Below, one piece after another: positions 1 through 12,700 of a stretch of 64,000 nucleotides of DNA (position 1 is the stretch's first letter; each line of letters begins with the position of its first letter). Under the pieces are notes generated by a model. It searched no databases. It had not been told where the DNA came from and worked only from the letters and a program-made list of their open reading frames with translations. The stretch covers positions 1,503,001-1,567,000 of the forward strand of contig OY986970.1 of NCBI GenBank assembly GCA_963920575.1, in the 5' to 3' direction. The position numbers were made by a program, and so were the translations under genes. Origin of the DNA: Narthecium ossifragum. Lineage: Eukaryota; Streptophyta; Magnoliopsida; Dioscoreales; Nartheciaceae.

Positions 1-2356
1 CACAGGTAATAACAACTGAATGACCCATGAGTAAAGTAGTGGGCCAATCATCTGCGACAAGTTCGCTGCCTTTCTTCTTCCTGGTGTTGGCATTTCTTTG
101 ACAAAACCAAGGAGAACTTGCAAGTCTTTTGCTTTAAAATAGTGGAGGAATGCATTTGAGACCTGAAAACAAACAATGAAATCTAAGTTGTCAGCGTGTC
201 TTGCAGGGAGATGATGAAAACAAGATACATGAACCAAGATTGATTGTTTGGTACTCTGTGATCAAAACTTGTAGCGTTGAAGAAATCTTTAGGACATACC
301 ATGTTTATGGATTTGGGTACCCGCAGCACACGAAATTTAGTGACCATATTGCTGTATGTTGAATTATACCAAATGGTGACATTGAAGTTGTCTGGTCTTG
401 AATCCAAGAAATCATAAGCTGCAGGGAGACTCACATTCAGAATCTTGACTACGGCAACATTTTTGGCTCCTGAAGATAATCATATAATAGGTGCCAGACT
501 TACCCACAGCATATTCATGGATTTCATTGAATGAATTTCCATTCCGATAACCTTGAAATAATTCTTTGTTTATCATGGAGGAGTTCTTGCGCCATAATAG
601 CAAGCTTCTCGCACAGTCAATCTCTGTAAAAGATAGATAGCCTAATTATTTGTTGTTCATAAGCTAGATAAGATTTCATCCTGATAAGATGTATGTCAAT
701 GCACCTTGCTGAAGTGATTTGTTCCCCAGAGTTATTGGAAAAGTGAAGTTGAATTCAATGAAGCAGTTTGGCAGAATCATGTGCAGAGAAGAGTTAATGA
801 GGACTGCACTTTCTACAAAATTGTTGGAAGGAGGACTATTGCTTGCCCCCTGTGACCACAATTGTTAGATGAAAACTGTAATATCTAAGATCACTAGAAT
901 ATTTCTTAGTTCAAAGATACCTACGATGTCGAGTAGAGAAGTTAGGGTTGATAAATCTACAGCATTTTCTGGGATTGCATCCATGACTATTCTTCTTGCT
1001 AGACCTGCAAGCGACAACTGCTCTTTGTTAAGTGCCGAATTGAACTGCTCATGTTCTTTTGTGATAGGAATATGAAGAAATTCTAAGTAGCATACTCCTG
1101 GCAATGGATTTTGTATGTCCTGTGAAAAGTGATGTCACTGGGCAAGATCTATTCTTCATGCAAGATTTATCAGGCAAGCCAGGAAATGGGTGGGAGTCTG
1201 TTCTCACTGCGCGATACTGAGCGTCGGGCACCTGCATAAGAGCTGGCCATTTCTCCGGCCTGCGTATCGGACAAGCAGGGGCCTGCTTTAGCGTAGAGAA
1301 TTCGAGTCCACAGATGTTGTGACATGTACCATCTTCTCCTTTACGGACACATTCGCAGCCGCAGCGAAATTTTGGTTTGCTGAGTTCACTGTTCACCACT
1401 GATTCGATTGAGATTATCAGCAAGCAGAGTAATGCTGGGAAGATTGTCAGTGTGATGTTTTGTTTCATGTTCCTTGTCTGCAGGAAGTGCAAGTAGAGAT
1501 TGATCAGTAGGTGCAGTAGGCTGTAGCTATATAAACTTTTTATCATGGAGTATATATCTCTGCAGGGAGAGTTACACTCATCACAGAGATATTTAATCGT
1601 GTAGAAATAAAGCGAAATATATTGCCTGGATTGGAATTTGATGTTAATCAATGGCTACTGAGCAATACTAGTGAACTGAGAACTCCTTAAGTTGAAGCTT
1701 TCTATTGTTGAGAAGAAGAAGTCAGCCTGGTGTAGTGGCATTGTCTTCCTAGCATTAGATATCGGAATCTAAGAAATCCATTAATAAGAATGGGCTTTTT
1801 TTTTTTTTTTTTTTGTGTTTTGTGACTTGATGTCGAATGCAATGGTTTGTTAAAGAACAGTGTAATTTTTGCAACGTTTAACCAATATCGAAGTTAAAGT
1901 CCTCATCAATAAATCTAAACAGTCTATATTGTTCGTCATGAATGTCTAATCTCATTGGTTCAAAGCTTGGTATGCAAATAAACACCATTTGGAGCACTCT
2001 GGTTTGAGTTAAATGACATTTAGTAAAAGAAAGGAAAAAAAAAAAAATCTCCCAAATGAGAGTTCCTGCCATAATACAGGCTAGGAGAGTTGCGATATTG
2101 CAACAGATGCCAAAAATCAAAGAGAAAAAAGAAGACCAAAGAATACATGAGATCACCCCATCTCTCCCATGAGAGCACTATGTATGTTACATAACACATT
2201 ATAAAAGATAGCAGTGCCATCAACTTATTGGGCTTCTGAGAAAACTATAGAAAGAAGCATGAAGGATTGGTGCACCTGATATGAGAGATTTTTCCTCAAC
2301 AATGCATCAGCTTGAGTGAAGAAAGAAGCCCTCTCCTGGTTCCTTGGAGGAGCCAT
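1..2356 (-). CDS. ABCA-family ABC transporter, N-terminal part (5' partial gene, runs off left edge)
   Basis: Plant half-size ABCA transporters are membrane ATPases linked to lipid transport; only the first transmembrane segment and the large lumenal/extracellular loop are in the window. Exons on the minus strand: 2276-2356 (27 aa, ends ALLRKNLSYQ), 1096-1477, 925-1004, 705-849, 504-623, 300-418, 162 to beyond base 1. All junctions are GT-AG and keep frame. Family signatures seen: RNMKQNITLTIFPALLCL (first membrane segment), CGCECV, EKWPALMQVP, SCPVTSLFTG, LLLWRKNSS, AYDFLDS, FNVTIWYNSTY, FVKEMPTP and the start of the next membrane helix (LLYSWVIQLLLPV). Several N-x-S/T sites fit a lumenal loop. 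The ATPase domain would lie left of the window. The start ATG at 2356 is chosen because it opens the conserved SFFTQADALLRKNL peptide. The member number cannot be assigned. Confidence 0.88.
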
Positions 2357-3603
2357 TCCAAAAAGGGGAGGAAGCAATGACCTTAATCTAGAGATCCTAA
2401 TCAGTCTTTGTTCTTATAACAGAGGGGGGGGGGGGGGGGGGGGGCGGGGAGAGAGAGAGAGAGAGAGAGAGAGAATGGCCTGAGATCATCTGGGTGCCTT
2501 TTGCCTTTGGATCAACACTCACCGAGTCAAAAATGACTCATAGTATGTGAACGTTGTTCAAAAGTATAACATAAGCGTTTACCTTGGGATTCATTAGTTT
2601 GTGGAGTTAAAGACTGCTTTTAGGTTTCAGTGAAGTGTAACTCCTACTTATTAACCTTTATTTACGTTGCATGTACTATTTTCGGCATTCTTGATCTTGT
2701 CACCATTATTATTAGTTGAACGTTTATATTAGGTAAGGCTTATAAAGTCCACACGGAGGCGTGGATTGGCATTAAAGAGCCCGGAGAGTTGCCGAGGTTG
2801 GATCTGACTCTCCATCGTTTGACTTGATGCATTAATTATAGCATTCTCTCCGTATCACCGTAAGAAAACAACAGGCCACGTCTGATTGTCATGGAAATTG
2901 GAATGAGAATTGAAATGAAATCATGATTGAAAATAGGAATCGGAATTGAAAAGGAATCATGATTGTTTGGTATATTAAGGAATTGGAATGTGAATGAGAC
3001 TTTCAATTGTTTGGTATACATAATAAATATGGGAGGTTGAATGAGAATATAAATTAAAGACCAAAATACCCCTTACTCTAATAGCATAGATTTACGAATA
3101 TATTTATGTATGTATATGTATTTGCATTACCTTGCCTTATTTTGATAAAAAATTATTAATAATGAGAGAAAGAAATAATATTATTATTTGAATAGGGTTT
3201 TAGGTTAGGTAATATTTTTAAGATTTATCCTAGCTGTTTGATCAGTTTAATCAAAGAAAGATGAAGGGTATTCATGTACCTTTCATGAATATGAGGGTTC
3301 CTGTATTTTGAGGGAATTCTGGATTCCCATATCAAATTCGGGAATACAAAGTTCTCTCAGATGCGATAACTTCGATTCCGATTCTTAAATGGAGACTGCA
3401 ACCAAACAAACATTGAATTCTTTGTTTTAAGGAATTCCCCTTCTGATTTCTGGATGAATTACAACGTACAACCAAACGTGAACTAGGAATTTTTCGGATG
3501 GAAACTATTTAAATTAGTAGTTAAAAGTAATTATGCATGTAGAACTACGGAAACGTCCTCAGATTTGAGAGTAATTTGGCAATTTTACTCTCAAAACAAT
3601 CAC

Positions 3604-3606
<3 letters not shown>
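2357..3606. other. Upstream region of the ABCA gene: low-complexity tracts and a degenerate MITE-like repeat
   Basis: A poly-G tract followed by a GA microsatellite lies at about 2423-2474 in the ABCA promoter region. From about 2870 to 3480 the text repeats variants of 'gaatgagaattgaa' and 'gtttggtat' and ends in 'caaccaaacgtga'. This resembles a diverged PIF/Harbinger-type MITE, but clean ends and target duplications were not found. No gene was recognised. Confidence 0.4.

Positions 3607-3659
<53 letters not shown>
3607..3659. repeat. (TA)n microsatellite at the left edge of the long-TIR element
   Basis: About 50 bp of pure TA repeat directly adjoins the left terminal inverted repeat. A shorter TA run (8268-8283) adjoins the right one. 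This suggests insertion into a TA tract, but the target duplication cannot be read inside such sequence. Confidence 0.9.
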
Positions 3660-3660
<1 letters not shown>

Positions 3661-3662
<2 letters not shown>

Positions 3663-4000
3663 AGATTTTCTGCAGCGAACCGGTTCGTTAAGTCTTATAC
3701 AGCGAACTGTGATCCTGGCCATCCGATGGGATCGGACGGTCACGATCTCCTTCGAGTCACTTAACCCCCCTTATCCACTCGTGGCGATCGCGACCCTAAC
3801 CCATGTCTCTCTCGTGCCCTAGACATCGCCGCGAGCTTGCCACCGTCGACTCGCTCCGTCCTCCCTCGCCCCAGAGCTTCTTCCCAAACCCGGAGCTTCT
3901 TCCCAAAGCCCCATCCACCGCCACGCGCTCGAGCCTGGAGTGCCGCCCTCGAGCTTCTACGAACACCACCGACGCCTGGCCTCGTCCACCCTCAAGCCAT
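3661..4000 (+). repeat. Left terminal inverted repeat of the 4.6-kb element
   Basis: Inverse match to 7921-8267. The outer ~110 bp is nearly identical. The inner GC-rich part differs by indels such as a doubled 'ccggagcttcttcccaaa'. Confidence 0.8.
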
Positions 4001-4049
4001 ATATGTGTTTACTTGATTTTTTTTTAATCTTCCAAGAGCAAAAGAAATC

Positions 4050-5146
4050 GTGAAGAAATGCTACTTGTTTGTTATTTTGGCAGTGGTTGCTGAGGCACCT
4101 TTTGCGTTACATCGACATGTCCAGCAATGTTGCGAGTTTGTTGCTGCTTCGGCCCCCTCTGAACCTTTTAAAGAAGAAAAGGAGCAGATCCTATGTGCTA
4201 TGTTGGAAGCCTTTGTTGATAGGTATTATCTACATAGCGATCATTTTCCATTGGTATCTTAGGACTTTGTGCTTATGAATTGTTTGATTTCTGTACTCTG
4301 AGGGGCTAAGATGATGAACTAAAGGTACCTCTGTGAGGGAAGGTCTAGCATTCATTGCAATTCAATAAAATGGATGTTCTCTTTTGATGAGATTACATAT
4401 GGGAATCCTTATCATGAAACTAGATGATTCAGAAGGAGATATGTGAAAGCTTGTTGGGAAATGCCATTTTTTTTTTCTTCTGATACACTTGGTGGGTATT
4501 TTGGTCTCTAATAGCTGGATGGATTGTCGAGGAAAAAAACACCAATAACACTGGATTTGGCTCCTCAAGATCCAAGAATTAGCTAAGTGCTGAACAATTC
4601 CTTAAGAAATTGTTGTTTGGCAGTTGTTGAGATACAAATCATTTTCTACCTTTGAAATTGGTTGCAAACTTTTCCAAGTTCTTTGATGTTAAAGTCAATT
4701 GGGTGTTTTTTAACACTCATGGAGTTCATAGATACTTCCATACATGCTATAAGTTTGTTGCTTCATTCCTTACTGTAGATATTAGTCATTATGATGTGAT
4801 TCAACAAAAAATTTTCATCTTCTTATCTGATGATTATGTGGTCCAAATCAGGTACAGGTCTTTAAACGCAGGAGGGTTCCCTACAACTTCTCATACTTGG
4901 CGACATACTGGTGGTTCCTTTTGTGTTGTAAGACAAATCATCCAGGAATTGGTGTACAGACATAAAGCATCCCCTCCAAACAAGATAAAGGAAATTCAAA
5001 TGGAGAAAGTTGAAGAAGTTATGTACACAAGTTCTGGAGCTATAGAAGAACCTGCATCATCTGAAGCACACAAAATGACAAGTGCTGCAGCAACAAGAAG
5101 CTACAGTCCTGAAACGAAAACATATCCAGCAAACTTGAATCAGTGA
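4050..5146 (+). other. Anonymous open-frame segments inside the 4.6-kb element
   Basis: Two segments look weakly coding. The first, 4050-4262 (frame with KEEKEQILCAMLEAFVDRYY), is followed by a second, 4652-5146, which ends in a polar Glu/Ser/Thr-rich tail (164 aa). No family was recognised in either, and no transposase motif was seen. They could be exons of a captured gene, or of an element-encoded gene with introns between. Confidence 0.25.
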
Positions 5147-6669
5147 TCGTGATATTTGTAATTTAATCAGTGTTCATTACTTTATGTATGGCTTGAATGT
5201 CAATGAATTAAGATTTCAATATCCCATGTATACAGATTTTTACATTAAGTATGAATTTCAATATCCCCTGTTCATGTGTACAATCCTCTTTTTTTTTTAG
5301 CAATGTGCTTTATACACTCTCTGTTTGTGTACAATTCCTCTTATATTATGAGAATACAACAATATATATCTGAGAATACAACAACATACATGGAAGAAAG
5401 ACATACATTCACCTCAACATATCTCATTAGCATTCATTCACTCCAAACACAATTGTTTGTAAATAGACTCGTACACCTCAAAAAGCATTCATGTACTACA
5501 CTGTTTGAGTACAAAACTGAATATATTAGAAGCCCAAAACTGATACATTGTTTGACAAAACTGATGACAAAACATTGTTTGAGTACACTGTTTGATTACA
5601 AAACTCATACAAACCTGATGACAACATTCACTCACTTAATACAACTAGTATAATTCATCTTGCTACAAAAAACCTAGATGACAGTAATCCTACAGATTCA
5701 TGCTCAACAGCACCCAAATCCTCAAACTCTCTATGGAGCTCTCCCTTCACCTCTGGCTATTTCTCTCCTGGCTGGAGCTTTGGCCCTACGAGTTGGAGGT
5801 CCTTCGTCAGGGATGTTGTCGTAGCTGAAGAGATCAAAAAGTCATAGTAATAGTAAATCGCTTTGAATCTGGTAGAGGAAGAGCAGGAAGAATTGATGCA
5901 GTAGTCAAATTGCTTACCAAAACTCTTACCAAGCAGATTAAGGGAGGAAAAAAATTTGAACAGAAGTTGCAAGCCTATTCACAATGCAAAGGAAAATGTG
6001 CAGATAACAGAAGATTATACATAAGTAATTATTAAAGGCTGACCATTTCAAGATCAAAATCCAGCTTCTTCGAAGGACCAAAATAAGGCTTTGTATAATA
6101 TAATAATGAACAAGCATGGCAAGACATTTTCCAAGCCGGCCACTGTAAGGAAACATATTAGGATGAAAATTGCGTGCGAAAACCTTTGGACAGTGATTGG
6201 CATTTATTTTTCATACAGAACATACAAAATTGACCTTCCATTTCCAATTCAGATTTATCTGGCTAGCCCAGCTAGTACAAAATCTTGTATAAGAAAAAGG
6301 AAGACAGAAAACTAGATTTCCACTAGGGGTGGCAATTCGGGTTCACGGGTCGGGTTCGGGTTGGGTCATACACTGACCCGTTTAACAAAACACCAAACCC
6401 GAACCCGACCCGTTTAATAAACGGGTCAGGTTTTTAAACCCGAACCCGACCCAATTATAAACGGGTCAACCCGACCCGACCCGCCTAACCCGTTTATTAA
6501 ACGGGTTGGGTCGGGTCAGATTGACCCGTTTAACAACAATTAAACATATTACAACTAATTACAATCTGATCAAAATAGTTACAAGTTACAACTAATTACA
6601 ATCCTCAATAGTTACAAGTTACAACCATACAAGCAATCATATCAAATTACAATTAAATTACAACTAATT

Positions 6670-6900
6670 ACAAACTGGCCGGGAAACAGCCGGATCTTGC
6701 CGGATCTGGCCGGAAACGGCCGGATCTGGCAGGATCTGGCCGGATCTGGACGGGAAACAGCCAGATCTGGCCGGATCTGGCTGGGTAACAGCCGGATCTG
6801 GCCGGAAACAGCCAGATCTGGCCGGATCTGAGTCGTAGCGGCGAGGAAGCAGCCGGATCTGGCCGGGATGCAGCCGGATCTGGACGAATCTGGATGGCAG
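6670..6900. repeat. Tandem array of 'gccggatctggccggaaac' units in the hAT core
   Basis: About ten imperfect units of ~15-35 bp built on 'ccggatctgg', itself near-palindromic. The long minus-strand open frame across it (repeating DPARSGCF) is a by-product of the repeat. Confidence 0.8.
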
Positions 6901-6939
6901 TGGAGCTTCGTGGTCGTGGTCGGCGCTGAGGTGACCTCG

Positions 6940-7200
6940 CGGAGGCCGTGGAGGACGGCGACGGGAAGGAGTGCCTTGGGGGGCGGAGGCCGTGGAGGAC
7001 GGGAAGGAGTGGGGGCCGGAGGCGGAGGCCGTGGAGGACGGGAAGGAGTGGGGGTCGTGGAGGCGACGGGAGGAGTGGGGGGCTTGGAGGAGGCCGTGGA
7101 GGAGGCCGTGGAGGCGACGGGAGGAGGCCGTGGAGGAGGCCGTGGAGGCGACGGGAAGGAGTGGGGGGCGGTCCGGGCGGAGGCGGAGGCCGTGGAGAGG
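6940..7200. repeat. Tandem array of 'gaggccgtggaggacgggaaggagtg' units in the hAT core
   Basis: Purine-rich tandem repeat built on 'ggaggccgtggagg'. It yields overlapping open frames in all plus-strand frames, which is why none is taken as a gene. Confidence 0.8.
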
Positions 7201-7920
7201 GGGGGAGCAGAGAGGCAAGGGAGGAGGTGGAGAGGGTGAGAGGAGCGGAGGCCCGGAGGGAGAAGGAGATCGGGCGGCCGGGGGGGAGTAGAGAGGAGAG
7301 GGTGAGAGGCTGAGAGCCTTACTAAGGGTAGGTGGCTGGGTAGGGTAAGGGAAGTGGGTAGATGGCTGGGGCTGGGTAAGGGTAACTAGTGGGTACGGGT
7401 TAACGGGTTGACCCGCCTAACCCGCGGGTCAACCCGACCCGACCCGTTTATAAACGGGTCATAAACGGGTCGACCCGTTTATGACCCGAACCTGTTTATA
7501 CCAAACCCAAACCTGTTTATCTCGGGTCGGGTCGGGTCGGGTTCACGGGTCATGACCCAGATTGCCACCCCTAATTTCCACCCATGAAGAACTATGGATG
7601 AATCAGGCAGGAAGTATTCAGTAATTCCTCTCATTGCGGACTACTAATGAGCCAAAAGGCTTTGTTAAAAAGAATATCCTAATTTTACAGTTGAAAACTA
7701 CCAATCAAGCTGCTAATCGTCTACAAGAAAAATATGAACTATTTCCTAGCAACCTCTCATTTTTCCAAAGCTTGATCTTAACAACAGATCATCACATCGG
7801 AAACCAAAATAAGTTTAAGTGTTGGATTCACCAAACTCAATCAGGCGAATGCGATCATCTGATGCTCCCTGTCCAACGACACTCCTTGTCCAATGGAGGA
7901 CAGGGCATGGCGGTGGCGCC

Positions 7921-8267
7921 GCGATGGCTCGAGGGTGGACGGGGCGAGGTGTCGGCGGTGGTCGTGGAAGCTCGAGGGCGGTGCCAGAGGCTCGAGCGCG
8001 TGGCGGTGGACGTGGCGAGGGTGGATGGGGCTTTGGGAAGAAGCTCCGGGGCGAGGGAGGACGGAGCGAGGTGTCGGCGGCGGTGGCGAGCTGGCGGCGA
8101 TGTCTAGGGCACGAGAGAGAGAGATGGGTTAGGGTCGCGATCGCCGCGAGTGGATAAGGGGGGTTAAGTGACGCGAAGGAGATCGTGACCGTCCGATCCC
8201 ATCGGACGGCCAGGATCACAGTTCGCTGTATAAGACTTAACGAACCAGTTCGCTGCAGAAAATCTCC
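7921..8267 (-). repeat. Right terminal inverted repeat of the 4.6-kb element
   Basis: Reverse-complement counterpart of 3661-4000, ending in 'gcagaaaatctcc' followed by TA repeats. Confidence 0.8.
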
Positions 8268-8585
8268 ATATATATATATATATAACTGTTTGAAAAATAA
8301 ATAAACATTATGATTATTTTTGTACTCATAAGATTGGGACAATATCCGGTCAACTTAGTATGTCAGCATATAAAGGAGATTCTGGAGTGTAATATGTGTA
8401 ATTTATGATTATACAAGGTTACATATGCATAATACCGGTCTCACTTTGCATGCATGCATGGATGTGTTTGTTGAAATGCTAAGTGATCAAGTTTCATAGA
8501 TTTTAGCAAAGAAGCAAACGTTTCAAACATAAAACCACCAACCAAATCATCCATTAATCTCTCATACTGTAGTTTGAATAAACCT
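8268..8585. other. 3' flank of the USP-kinase gene
   Basis: TA repeat (8268-8283) followed by AT-rich sequence downstream of the kinase stop codon. Probably 3' UTR and terminator. No other feature was recognised. Confidence 0.4.
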
Positions 8586-9712
8586 TCATCCAGCTGTGAA
8601 AGATCGTTGATGTACATTGCCTGAACTGAACGGCGCACCACCACCCCCGCCGATGTTGCTTCTCCGCTGACCACCACCGGCTTCGTACACAAGCCCAAGA
8701 TTCCTCAGCCGGTTGAGCTCAGGCAGGACAACCATTCCGAGGTCCGGCCGGTCCTTCTTCCTCAGCTCCGAGCACTTCAACGCAAGCTTAGCATACCCAA
8801 GAGTCTCCTCCACCGGCCAATCCGTCACCGTCTGGTCGAGCATCTCGGCGAAGGTCCCTCTCTCGATGGCCCTTTCGACGTGGTGCGTCAGGCCCATAGG
8901 CGGCTTTGCGGTGATGATCTGGAGGAGCATGATGCCGAGGGAGTATATGTCGGACTTGATTCCGAGCATGCCGGTCTGCTGGTACTCCGGGTCAATGTAA
9001 CAGAAGGTCCCGGCGGTCGATGTCATCCGGTACTGCGTGACGGTGTTCGCGACGGAAGGCGGCACCAGCCTCGCCAGGCCGACGTCACTGATCTTGCTGA
9101 CGTAGTTGCGGTCGAGAAGGATGTTCCCCGGCTTGAGGTCCCGGTGAACCAGCGGCTCCGGCTTCGTCTGGTGGAGGAACAGTAGCGCGGTGGCTATCTC
9201 CGCCGCAATCTTGAACCGGAGACTCCAGCTCATCGTAGGAGTGTTGCCTCGCCGGAAAATCCTGTCTTCCAAGCTTCCATTGTCCATGTATTCATACACC
9301 AAGCATCCATACTCCGGGCAGGCGCCAAGTAGTAACACCATGTTTGGATGCCTGATGCAGCTCAACACCTCAATCTACATTGTCATCATATATAGAATGA
9401 TGAGATGAGATGAGATGAGATCATAGATATAAACTCATGAATGAAAGGAGCTGAAAGATTATATATAGGGTGAAGATATGCGTACAACCATGTACACTGC
9501 ACATGCTCCTCAGTCGACGGAGGATGCTGATCCATCAGTAGTGATCACTACCGACGGATTAGGTGACTCGATCGATATACATCTACCAATCAGATGATTC
9601 ACACATTCAATCGGTAGATGTTTACCGATCGATTGATCTAATTCATCGGCTAAACACTACCGATGGATTAAATGACACGATCGGTAGACGTCTACCGACC
9701 TCAATCAGTGTC

Positions 9713-9765
<53 letters not shown>

Positions 9766-12700
9766 TACAGTTTTGATATGATCGATAGATACCTCTTGCT
9801 GGAATTGCTTCATTCCTTGTTGAGCGTCCGGCCGGAGAACCTTAATGGCGACTGGAGTGTGATCAAGAGAAGCTCTGTAGACCGGCCCGTAACCCCCTTC
9901 GCCGATCTTCAGCGATTCGGAGAAGTAATTGGTCGCGATTTCAATCTCGACAATGGTGTACTTTCTATACCGGACATCGTTCTGCGCCAAAGCATCCAGA
10001 GCTCTCCTCTTCTCCTCGGCTTCGCGCTTGGCTTTCTTCTCTGCATTCATCCTTCTCTTCCCCTCCAGCTCTGCAATCTTCTGTGCTGCTTCGGCCGCCT
10101 CTAAGGCGGCCTTGCACTTTGCTTTCTCCCTATCGGCCATGGCGAGAGCCGCCTCCTCCGCTTGTCTTGCTTCCTCGACCTTGCGCGCCTCTTCCACCTT
10201 CCACTCGTGTAGTTCTCTGGCCTGAAACAAATAGTCAGTCATATATATATATATATATATATATATGCTTCTTCGATCTGTTACAACTACTTTTCTTTTT
10301 TTCTTTTAATTAGATAAGCCCGTAGACTAGGATTACACTAGTAGGCAATCAGGCGAACAAAAGATGGTCACCGAGCCACCCTGTGGGCAACCAAGTTCTG
10401 CTCTCTAGGAATTGTTACAACTTTTTTTTAGAATCAAAACCTCTCAGCTTCATTTTTATCCCATAATCTATCTTGTAGTTTCTTGAATCTTAGTACGTAG
10501 GACAAATGATTTGTCAAATCACCAATCTTCCCAATAACTTAAAATCAAACCAATGATCATCATGCATCAATGTGTAGTTCTTGATGCAGCTCGATCAGTA
10601 CCTTTTGTTTTGCCGTGATTGCTTCTTTGCAGGCTGTGCTGTACATGTCCATAGTCTGCTTTAATTCAAGCCTCAACCTCCTCATTTCAGCTTCCATGTC
10701 ACGTTGAGAAGCCTACAACGGCAACGCCAGGGGTTTTAAATTAACTGCAAGCTAGAGAGTTGGTGGAGCCAAAACCAGGAGATTTCTGGTGGATATACTT
10801 ACATTGGAATTCCGGGATGATCCACTGGGGCTTTCAGCTGAGAGGGTTGAGAAATCGATCGATTCCGGGAAGTCTGTAGATTGAAATCCCATGGTTACTG
10901 TGAAATCACAAGACTCATCGGAGAAGGAGTCGCGCGAGGTGGTGCTGGGCCTCGGCGGCCGGTGGGAAGAGTCGGGGCTGTCAATTAATGGCACGCTGCC
11001 GGACCCCGTCCGACGCCTAGGCACCCTGAAGTCATCGGGGTTTCTGTCGAAAGACCTACTCTCCGGTGGCGGTGATGGTGACGCCGATCTCCAGCTGCCT
11101 CCTCTTCCAGGTGATGCTCTGCAGTCATTTTACCAAACAACAAAACCACTACTAATTAGTATCAGTCAAGGAGCAAGTGAACTAACAAAACGAATTTAAA
11201 TCTTTTGCTTTCTTTCTCATCATAAGAGATAAATTAAAAAGAGCACTGATTTGTGTACATGTCTATGTTACACACGGGTTTGAATCGGTAGTGAGTTACC
11301 GATTCAACCATCTAGTCCATTGATAGTGAGGTACCGATGGATTAAATCAATCAATCAGTACTAATACACATGCCATATATCGGTAGTGAGGTACCAAATC
11401 TTTCATCTAGTTCACGATGGACTAGTTGGTTGATGTGTAATGTACATGCCCACGTGGGCATGTACATAAATCATTTTTCAATTACAAAACATTTCACAAT
11501 GTTTCAAGAAAGAGCGCGGAAGCCGGAAGAGACTTCGCTTACTTGACAGACTCTTTGAGCTCCGGCATGTAGCCACCTGAAGCCGGCAGTTGCTGAGGAG
11601 GTGCAGTGGCAAGCGGCGCCCGCCCCGTTGCTGATCTCACCGTCAGCGCCACCCCTTTAGAGATCACATAGACTGCACAAAACTCTGGTGCAGATTTAAC
11701 AAGGCTGGTTGCAACATCAGCGTTCCTGAATTTCCTGGTGATTGCGTTCCTGTTGGAGGCGCCGACGACGATGTTGTGAATGTGGTTGCCGGCGATGTAC
11801 TCGATGATGGCCTTTGATACATCAGCGTCTTCCAGGACTACCTCCTTCACTCGTACCTGGTTTTGCCTCCAGATTAAATACATCTTGAATGAGATACATA
11901 TATAATCAAACACCAAACATGTAACTACTTTTCATTTGGTTTCTTCTTCTAAAAACTATTACAGATTCAGTTGTGAGTGCCTTTTAATTATCAGTAGCTG
12001 CAATTTTAGAATCTGGGGTTTATGATGATGTGTTGTAATTGAAGTTTAGAATATATATATATACTAGTTGTGCCTCCTGTCACATGACAGGGTAACCACC
12101 AACTCCACTCCAATATCTCCATTCCACTAAACCCCCTCAACTTAGGATTATCATGTCATATGTTCCGTTTAGGACATTCTATCGCCACATAGGACAACAA
12201 AAGTTTCACTTATAATCATAACATCATATAAGGATGATATATACCCCTTTACGATGGCAAAAACCTCTGTAGGGACGAAATATGTCTTTCATTTGTTCTT
12301 CCTGCTGTGACTGATCATCGCTGAACTCAGCCACATTAAATCCATCTGCAGGAAGCCATTAAAGAAAAAAGATGAATCCAAATATGAAATAATGCTTTAG
12401 CTATATAGAAGAATAAAAAGGCTGAGAACTTAAATACCAATTAATCAATACTTATTGTCAAATAATATCAATGGGTAAATTACGCTTTACTAGCCAGCCA
12501 GTAATTTGGTCCTACTCTTTGAAAATTTCAAAATAAGGCTCCTCGTTCGTATTCCAAAAATTATGATAATAAAACATATATATTTCATTCTTACAAAGAT
12601 ACGTCATGAAGGGGTCACGTGTGTCGGTTTCTGTTGGCCCTGTTGACGTCGATCGCCCCCCAAGGCCTAAATTGAAACATATATGTAAAGTGAGGGGCTT

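Larger units (their letters stand above)
6324..7573. mobile_element. Non-autonomous hAT transposon (1250 bp) nested in the 4.6-kb element
   Basis: The ends TAGGGGTGGCAAT (6324) and ATTGCCACCCCTA (7573) are perfect 13-bp inverted repeats. They are flanked by the exact 8-bp duplication ATTTCCAC (6316-6323 and 7574-7581), the hAT hallmark. Inside the ends lie ~200-bp inverted arms built of 'acccgacccg/cgggtcgggt' runs. The centre is two GC-rich tandem arrays. No transposase frame was seen, so it must be mobilised in trans. Confidence 0.93.
3661..8267. mobile_element. 4.6-kb DNA transposon with ~340-bp terminal inverted repeats, Mutator-like (probable)
   Basis: The left end 3661-4000 is repeated in inverse at about 7921-8267. 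Both start GGAGATTTTCTGCAGCGAAC and stay alike through 'taagtcttatacagcgaactgtgatcctgg' into a GC-rich stretch ending near 'ctcgagc', with scattered substitutions and small indels. Long TIRs starting with G are typical of Mutator-like elements, but the 9-bp target duplication cannot be confirmed because both flanks are TA repeats. No transposase was recognised in the interior. It holds anonymous AT-rich sequence with short open frames (4050-4262, 4652-5146), imperfect repeats around 'ttgtttgagtacaaaact' (5400-5640) and a nested hAT element. It may be non-autonomous or a gene-capturing element with sources I do not recognise. Confidence 0.7.

Noticed and set aside
1800..2223. Hydrophobic minus-strand frames (67-92 aa)
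   Set aside because: They lie in the first intron of the ABCA gene and cross a poly-A/T run; the true exon 1 is at 2276-2356.
6664..7313. Overlapping frames of 106-184 aa in both directions
   Set aside because: They follow from GC-rich tandem repeats in the hAT core; open in several frames at once.
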